Notes under the pieces: generated by a model
Seen by the model: the letters and a program-made list of their open reading frames with translations, nothing else
What the model was told of the DNA's origin: nothing
Database searches by the model: none
Made by a program: the position numbers and the translations under genes
Part shown: in pieces, positions 61,101-64,000 of the stretch
Layout: each line of letters begins with the position of its first letter
Numbering within the stretch: the stretch's first letter is position 1
NCBI RefSeq assembly: GCF_006517175.1
Contig: NZ_CP041186.1
Location: 4,243,074-4,307,073 of the forward strand
DNA length: 64,000 nucleotides
Reading direction: 5' to 3'
Source of the DNA: Persicimonas caeni
GTDB lineage: Bacteria > Myxococcota_A > Bradymonadia > Bradymonadales > Bradymonadaceae

Positions 61101-61286
61101 CTCGACCGCGCCCGCCCGTCGATCGTCTTGCACGACGAACTCATCGTCGAGGCCGACGCGGGCTACGCCGACGAGGCCGGGGCGGTGCTCGAGAGAGCGT
61201 TGGCCGACAGCCTGAACGCGCATTTGAAGAGGTGTGCGCCGGGGCCGTTGGAGGCGGAGGTGGCGAAGAGGTGGGGCGAGGGGTAG
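58137..61286 (+). CDS. PriS-like primase fused to family A DNA polymerase
   Basis: 1,049 residues. Residues about 60-240 look like the archaeo-eukaryotic primase small subunit: NVDFDAP (D99, D101), a Cys cluster (C104, C107, C116), SGRRGVGV (165-172, where PriS has SGRRGVH), TLDKG (D201) and VRLPLSQHP. A zinc ribbon follows (C341, C344, C359, C364), then a degenerate exonuclease-like region near 520, and a polymerase A domain: motif A DISQAQLR (D829), motif B R875, K879, F883, motif C HDE (999-1001). Motif A has Gln where E. coli Pol I has the steric-gate Glu710, and motif B has Leu in place of Tyr766. No 5'-nuclease domain. It could prime and extend DNA in one polypeptide. Start ATG 58137 has a weak ribosome site. 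Confidence 0.82.
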   Translation: MGLDAYLAQLEPRTTGSPAAPPSSLIGLVGRGWRGVLKPCVFSKSIKIGIPGEDLRSLVESWPGQETVGRSHQVHSLDVSAGPFWRSGFSTSMAWANVDFDAPCRDCAAQHTASTCSHKDPLEAAVELAYADAFAFHELLEKSGLQASGFVDGRFVVGDYTLVLSGRRGVGVLFSRLLPPNAYAGLRQRIDELDADFPTLDKGALRTKPGPVRLPLSQHPGEPDGPNAGLRLPLDPALIGPTLTADEARLLQKCSLVWAKAAREGGVERVGHLGDIFAGVMLPRTDRSEPWKALVGRLEGRAPAPSTSSSRSDGVPDGLEQACRDLGLFRGSGSRSVWVWCPLCGERTAWMTPDRVLRCFRQKCPASKTDGGLPFEAWHRQSNLPPERILRVFQQAADHAEGPEHTVVALRGLLGRDLPFRAEHVRPRNRARMAAEEESAPVAFFDPWLAAYYGEHLSETLADLELRADAEGILNTIGSGHVPLDELPKSAHEGDADASVPAFDYWPHTRSSDLAKELADHDTLHLEFDANPEFVWLSFPDGARLVIESTVLGEAPVRKTLGALDTLVVSTTDDLRHLLDRVPYAQLRRLPIRTLELAVRLLNNRRQSLPVPFSRWRLARKLSPEPLTPLGLADLLYEAVDDHDLTETCRLENAIAVDVAAMERAAPCIDQDAVDLRREQLEANCTRVEQALQQFVGPCANLHRAGEIRARFAEEGVLLDNVQDTTLARAADAADCPAARWLTAYRRWRQMVTRANELRLLDVPLTSAESGQAAGQQAGQQAGRPHPTVDQLGTSTARFSWSKPPLGSISKGARKYLHAADGRVLVSVDISQAQLRIAADLSGDPGLLAVFESRRDVHRAIATQLFGEPPDDQQRSQAKAVSFGVLLGMGARKLVDYAAGFGAEVTADEAAALIERFFAQFPKVRRYRHDLFHAMQKRGSVVTPSGRRCQFDPQGDDLHPGTTLAYVLQMTEADIIKSALLQACNTLDLDRARPSIVLHDELIVEADAGYADEAGAVLERALADSLNAHLKRCAPGPLEAEVAKRWGEG

Positions 61287-61354
61287 ACTCTTGGGAGGCA
61301 GCGTTTCCAGCGCTGGTGATAGTGTGGCGCTCTTTCAAACACGACTTCAATCGC

Positions 61355-61639
61355 ATGAAACACGACAACGACGACATCTGGTCCGCCCCGTCGGCCACGC
61401 TCGACGAGACTTCCCGCGAAAAGCCGTTGAGCTATCGCGTCTTCATGGTCGTCGTGGCCGTCCTGTTGAGTATCCTCTTTTCGGGCTTGGGCCAGTTCTT
61501 CAACCGCCAGTGGCTCAAGGGAGCGATCTTCATCGTGCTGGGCTTTCTGCTGTGGTTCGTCCTGCTCGGCTGGATCGTCCACCTGGTCGCCCTTGTCGAC
61601 GCCGGCTTCGTGGCGTGGCGGCGCACCGGAGCCGACTGA
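61355..61639 (+). CDS. Small membrane protein
   Basis: 94 residues from ATG 61355. A polar N-terminus, then two hydrophobic segments around LSILFSGLGQFFNRQWLKGA and IFIVLGFLLWFVLLGWIVHL, with a short basic tail. The GLGQ(F)..RQ..KG pattern resembles TM2 or DUF5683-like small membrane proteins. Function unknown. Confidence 0.65.
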   Translation: MKHDNDDIWSAPSATLDETSREKPLSYRVFMVVVAVLLSILFSGLGQFFNRQWLKGAIFIVLGFLLWFVLLGWIVHLVALVDAGFVAWRRTGAD

Positions 61640-62157
61640 GCACCCTCATTCTCCCTTCGGAAAGCGAAACTGCGTTGGGCCTGTCCGAATGCACGATCTT
61701 TCGCCACTTCACCGACAAAGACGATATCGTGCTCGAGGCGGTCAAGCGCCTCGAGGCGATGCTCGTGCAGACCACGGCGCCCGTCGAGGAGGCGGACGAC
61801 CCCCTCGAGCAACTCGGCGGGTTCATCCAGCGCCGCGTCGCGCTCATCCGCGAGCGCCCCGAGATCTTCAAGGTGCTCTTCTCGGATGACCTCGCCAAGG
61901 CAGGTCCCGAGGAGGCGGCCACGCGTGTGCGCCAACTCAAGCACGACTCGATGACCACGGTGCTCTCCCTGTTGTGCCAGGCCAAGGAGCAGGGCGTGCT
62001 AGCCGAGGGCGCTGATCCCGACGAGTTGGTCTACGTCGTGCACGGCACCGCCCTCGCCATCGTCTTCTCGGGCGGCGACCTCGAGCAGGTCACCTCGGCC
62101 TCGGTGGACCCCGAGCAGATCTGGGAGGCGCTCGAAGCGCTCATGCGCAAGAGTTAA
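61640..62157 (+). pseudogene. TetR-family regulator lacking its N-terminus
   Basis: The frame contains ALGLSECTIFRHFTDKDDIV, which is helix 3 and the turn of a TetR DNA-binding domain, then a full ligand-binding domain (EQLGGFIQRRVALIRERPEI and onward) ending MRKS. The first 25-30 residues of the helix-turn-helix are missing, replaced by sequence joined directly after the stop of the 61355 gene. It cannot bind DNA normally unless translated from an unseen upstream exon-like fusion; most likely a 5' deletion. Confidence 0.8.
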
Positions 62158-62173
62158 ATCCCTCGACCGGGCG

Positions 62174-62275
62174 CTCGCCAAACAGAGCGACCCCCGCCAG
62201 CGCCCCCTCCGGGCACGATTTCGAAAAAAACACGCAACGATTCGCCCCCTTCAGCCGAAAACCGTAAGGAGGGGG
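62174..62275. repeat. Dispersed intergenic repeat (about 100 bp), copy 1
   Basis: Shares CCAAACAGAGC, GACCCCCGCCAGCGCCCC, AACGCAACGATTCG and GCCGAAAACCGTAAGGAGGG with 63009-63110, in the same order. The two copies bracket the BrnT/BrnA genes in the same orientation. Probably a genome-wide repeat family; an ORF-like stretch on the minus strand is common to both copies but lacks a start or RBS. Confidence 0.8.
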
Positions 62276-62302
62276 CGCGATTGTTTGCGTCGTTTGTGTA
62301 AA

Positions 62303-62331
62303 TTGACCATCAGGAATCGTGTAACTACAAT
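62303..62331 (+). promoter_or_regulatory. Sigma-70-type promoter for brnT-brnA
   Basis: TTGACC (62303-62308) and TACAAT (62326-62331) are separated by 17 bases, close to the consensus for a housekeeping promoter. The brnT ATG is 60 bases further on. BrnTA pairs usually autoregulate at such a site. Confidence 0.6.
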
Positions 62332-62391
62332 CGTAATGGCTCACGATGTCCTGCGCGCTATTTGCGATTGTTTGCATAGGCAGGAAACGAC

Positions 62392-62664
62392 ATGGACATC
62401 GGATACGTGTGGGACGAGCACAAGTACGAGCAAGTACGAGACAAACACAGCGTGGACTTTGGCGAGGTGGTCGATGTTTTCGAGGGGAAGCTGACCCTCT
62501 ACGAAGAGGACCCGCAGGGAAATCCGGAACGCTTGATGGCTGTGGGCCAGACCAGGAGCGGTCGAGTGCTGCAGGTGATTTTCACCGACGAAGACGCTCC
62601 TTTGGTACGTCTCGTCACCGCCTTTGATGCTAGCAAGGAGTGGGAATATGAGTTCAGGAAATGA
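62392..62664 (+). CDS. brnT: BrnT-family ribonuclease toxin
   Basis: 90 residues, the family's normal size. Typical opening: YVWDEHKYEQVRDKHSVDFG, then EVVDVFEG, a RelE-like strand set (ERLMAVGQTRSGRVLQVIFT) and LVRLVTAFDASKEWEYEFRK. BrnT toxins cut RNA and slow growth until bound by BrnA. The end overlaps brnA by 17 bp in another frame, matching the usual toxin-first order. Confidence 0.9.
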   Translation: MDIGYVWDEHKYEQVRDKHSVDFGEVVDVFEGKLTLYEEDPQGNPERLMAVGQTRSGRVLQVIFTDEDAPLVRLVTAFDASKEWEYEFRK

Positions 62665-62986
62665 GTCGAACCCGCCCGAAGAGTATCGCGAGGTTCCCGA
62701 GGATCGCGAGACGCTCGGTCGAGGACCCGACGCGCTGCGCAAGCGGCTCCAGCAGGCTGCGAAACGCAAGCAGCAACTCACTATCCGGCTCGATGCCGAC
62801 ATCGTCGAGCGTTTCAAGCAGTTGGCAGGGCCGGACGGAAGCTATCAAACCCTCATCAACCGCGCGCTACATGAGTGGCTAGAGGCCCAGAGCGTCGGTG
62901 GTCTTCTGCGCACCGAACTTGAGGAACTCCGTGCGCTGGTGCAGGCGCTAAAGCCCGAGGGAGATAGCCCCGTTCCTCCAGCGTGA
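62648..62986 (+). CDS. brnA: BrnA-like antitoxin
   Basis: 112 residues from ATG 62648. A central ribbon-helix-helix reads QLTIRLDADIVERFKQLAGP followed by SYQTLINRALHEWLE, the DNA-binding form of BrnA. The N-terminal part (about 45 residues) should contact BrnT. The last 30 residues form a Leu/Glu helix not always present in the family. Overlap with brnT supports co-translation. Confidence 0.85.
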   Translation: MSSGNESNPPEEYREVPEDRETLGRGPDALRKRLQQAAKRKQQLTIRLDADIVERFKQLAGPDGSYQTLINRALHEWLEAQSVGGLLRTELEELRALVQALKPEGDSPVPPA

Positions 62987-63008
62987 CGTCTGCCGACGTC
63001 TTGGCACC

Positions 63009-63110
63009 AAACAGAGCAGACCCCCGCCAGCGCCCCTTCTCGCGGCGATTTGGCAAAAAGAACGCAACGATTCGGCCATCTCTGCCGAAAACCGTAAGGA
63101 GGGGGTGTTG
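63009..63110. repeat. Dispersed intergenic repeat (about 100 bp), copy 2
   Basis: Second copy of the 62174-62275 repeat, about 835 bp downstream in the same orientation and just 3' of brnA. Confidence 0.8.
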
Positions 63111-63166
63111 TCCCCCTCGTCGGTCGACGGACACAACGCATACGCCGAAGGACGGAGGGACGACAT

Positions 63167-63961
63167 ATGCCTCGCAAGATGGCCATCTTTTGCGACGAGA
63201 CGGGCACGCACAATTGCGCCTACTTCGGGTGGGGCTCGATCTGGTGCCCCTTGGACCGGGTCGACGCCCTCGAGCGGGCGGTCGACCGCATCTGCCGGGC
63301 CGAGGGGTGTCGCCGCGAGCTCAAGTGGAGCATGAGCCACGCGCTCGCCGCGCGCCAACGGGCGCTGCGCTGGTTCTTCGAGACGCCCTGGGTCTGCTTC
63401 CAGTCGCTGTGGGTCAAGAAGAGCAAGATGCGCATCTTCCGGGGCCGCTCGTCCGCAGCGCTGGCCTACCGCAAGCTGTTGTGCACGATGCTCACCACCT
63501 GCATGGAGCGCTTCGACGCGCTGCCGGGCGGCCCGCGCGACTTCGAGGTGGTCGTCGACCAGGTCGGCGAGACCACGCGCACGCTGACCCGCCGCGAGTT
63601 TCGCATCCTGACCGCCGCGGCCAAAAAGCGCGGCGAGACCCGCCGCAACCCGGTGGCCGACTTCCGCCGCGTCGACAGCCGCTCGACGCGCGGCATCCAA
63701 CTCGCCGACCTCCTCGCCGGGGCCATCCGCGCCGGCTGGGAGGGCCGGCCCGGCGGCGCCAAACGCAAGGTCTACCGCACCGTCGCCCGCCACCTGGGCT
63801 GGAAGGACCTGCGCGCGACGACCGCCCCCAACCTCAAGTTCAACATCTGGCTGCACTGGGACTCCATCGACGCCTCCCCGCACCTGAAGACGCGCCGACC
63901 CAAGCTGCGCGTCGGGCGCGGCGACCCGCAGCGCCTCTTCGACCGACTGGGTCGCGCCTGA
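63167..63961 (+). CDS. DUF3800 protein (RNase H-like fold)
   Basis: 264 residues. DUF3800 signature CDETGTH at residue 9 (the usual DESG/DETG acidic motif), then FEVVVDQVGE and the C-terminal acidic motif in STRGIQLADLLAGAIR. DUF3800 proteins are predicted metal-dependent nucleases of unknown target and often lie in mobile or defence regions. Complete within the window, ending 40 bases before its right edge. Confidence 0.85.
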   Translation: MPRKMAIFCDETGTHNCAYFGWGSIWCPLDRVDALERAVDRICRAEGCRRELKWSMSHALAARQRALRWFFETPWVCFQSLWVKKSKMRIFRGRSSAALAYRKLLCTMLTTCMERFDALPGGPRDFEVVVDQVGETTRTLTRREFRILTAAAKKRGETRRNPVADFRRVDSRSTRGIQLADLLAGAIRAGWEGRPGGAKRKVYRTVARHLGWKDLRATTAPNLKFNIWLHWDSIDASPHLKTRRPKLRVGRGDPQRLFDRLGRA

Positions 63962-64000
63962 CGGCGCCACTTGAATTGGCGACACACGCAAGGTAGTTCA

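Noticed and set aside
62141..62377. Minus-strand ORF within the dispersed repeat (also in copy 2)
   Set aside because: The peptide similarity between copies only reflects DNA repeat identity; no start signal or coding bias.
1..64000. tRNA, rRNA or riboswitch genes
   Set aside because: No cloverleaf-like, rRNA-like or known riboswitch core sequence was noticed on either strand; small or divergent RNAs could have been missed by eye.

Overview
The window looks like an accessory region of a high-GC bacterium of the Myxococcota or Bradymonadales kind. This is inferred from G/C-rich third codon positions, a Hanks-type kinase fused to an AAA ATPase and TPR tail, an RCC1-repeat lipoprotein, pRiA4b ORF-3-like and excalibur proteins, and many secreted or lipoprotein genes. 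No rRNA or tRNA gene was seen and the taxonomy is unproven. Coding is mixed-strand and broken by gene fragments, duplicated blocks, inverted-repeat elements and one IS3-family insertion sequence.

Layout. (1) 1-12331, minus strand: an insecticidal-toxin-complex (Tc) locus. It holds a fused TcB-TcC protein of about 2,680 residues with an RHS shell and a C-terminal toxin tip resembling TreTu ADP-ribosyltransferases, a 106-residue putative immunity protein overlapping it by ATGA, a small Cys-rich protein, and a TcA subunit that runs off the left edge. (2) 12.6-17.8 kb: small secreted and membrane proteins among debris (DUF4419, excalibur, UvrD-like helicase and DUF2357/McrC-type nuclease fragments), plus an IS3-family element (15961-17580) with matching terminal inverted repeats. 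(3) 17.9-22.9 kb: a lower-GC defence island with Hachiman genes hamA and hamB and an adjacent Ser/Thr kinase. (4) 23.0-29.3 kb: a regular array of 14-bp palindromes, a methyltransferase-HNH fusion, membrane proteins, a nuclease fragment and a VOC protein. (5) 29.5-32.5 kb: an RHS-Hint-LHH nuclease polymorphic toxin with a SUKH immunity gene. (6) 32.6-45.9 kb: RCC1 lipoprotein, RecQ tail, DUF4419, UPF0158, excalibur, a second VOC copy, a chimeric lipoprotein, a 5-formyl-THF cyclo-ligase-like protein, an endonuclease/exonuclease/phosphatase protein, and several mosaics. (7) 46.0-53.8 kb: pRiA4b ORF-3-like protein, the second palindrome array, a long hairpin, a divergent lipoprotein/LysR pair and a SEC-C protein ending in a RelE-like domain. 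(8) 53.9-64.0 kb: cspA, a kinase-ATPase-TPR signalling protein, a PriS-like primase fused to a family A DNA polymerase, a 5'-truncated TetR gene, a BrnT/BrnA toxin-antitoxin pair and a DUF3800 protein.

Most unusual points: the primase-polymerase fusion with the three catalytic Asp residues of a PriS primase and complete A, B and C motifs of a family A polymerase; two paralogous palindrome arrays (42-43 bp period, about four helical turns) about 25 kb apart; a Tc toxin organised like a polymorphic toxin with a translationally coupled immunity gene; and the repeated shuffling of short gene pieces, including an in-frame chimera of a methyltransferase N-terminus and a lipoprotein.
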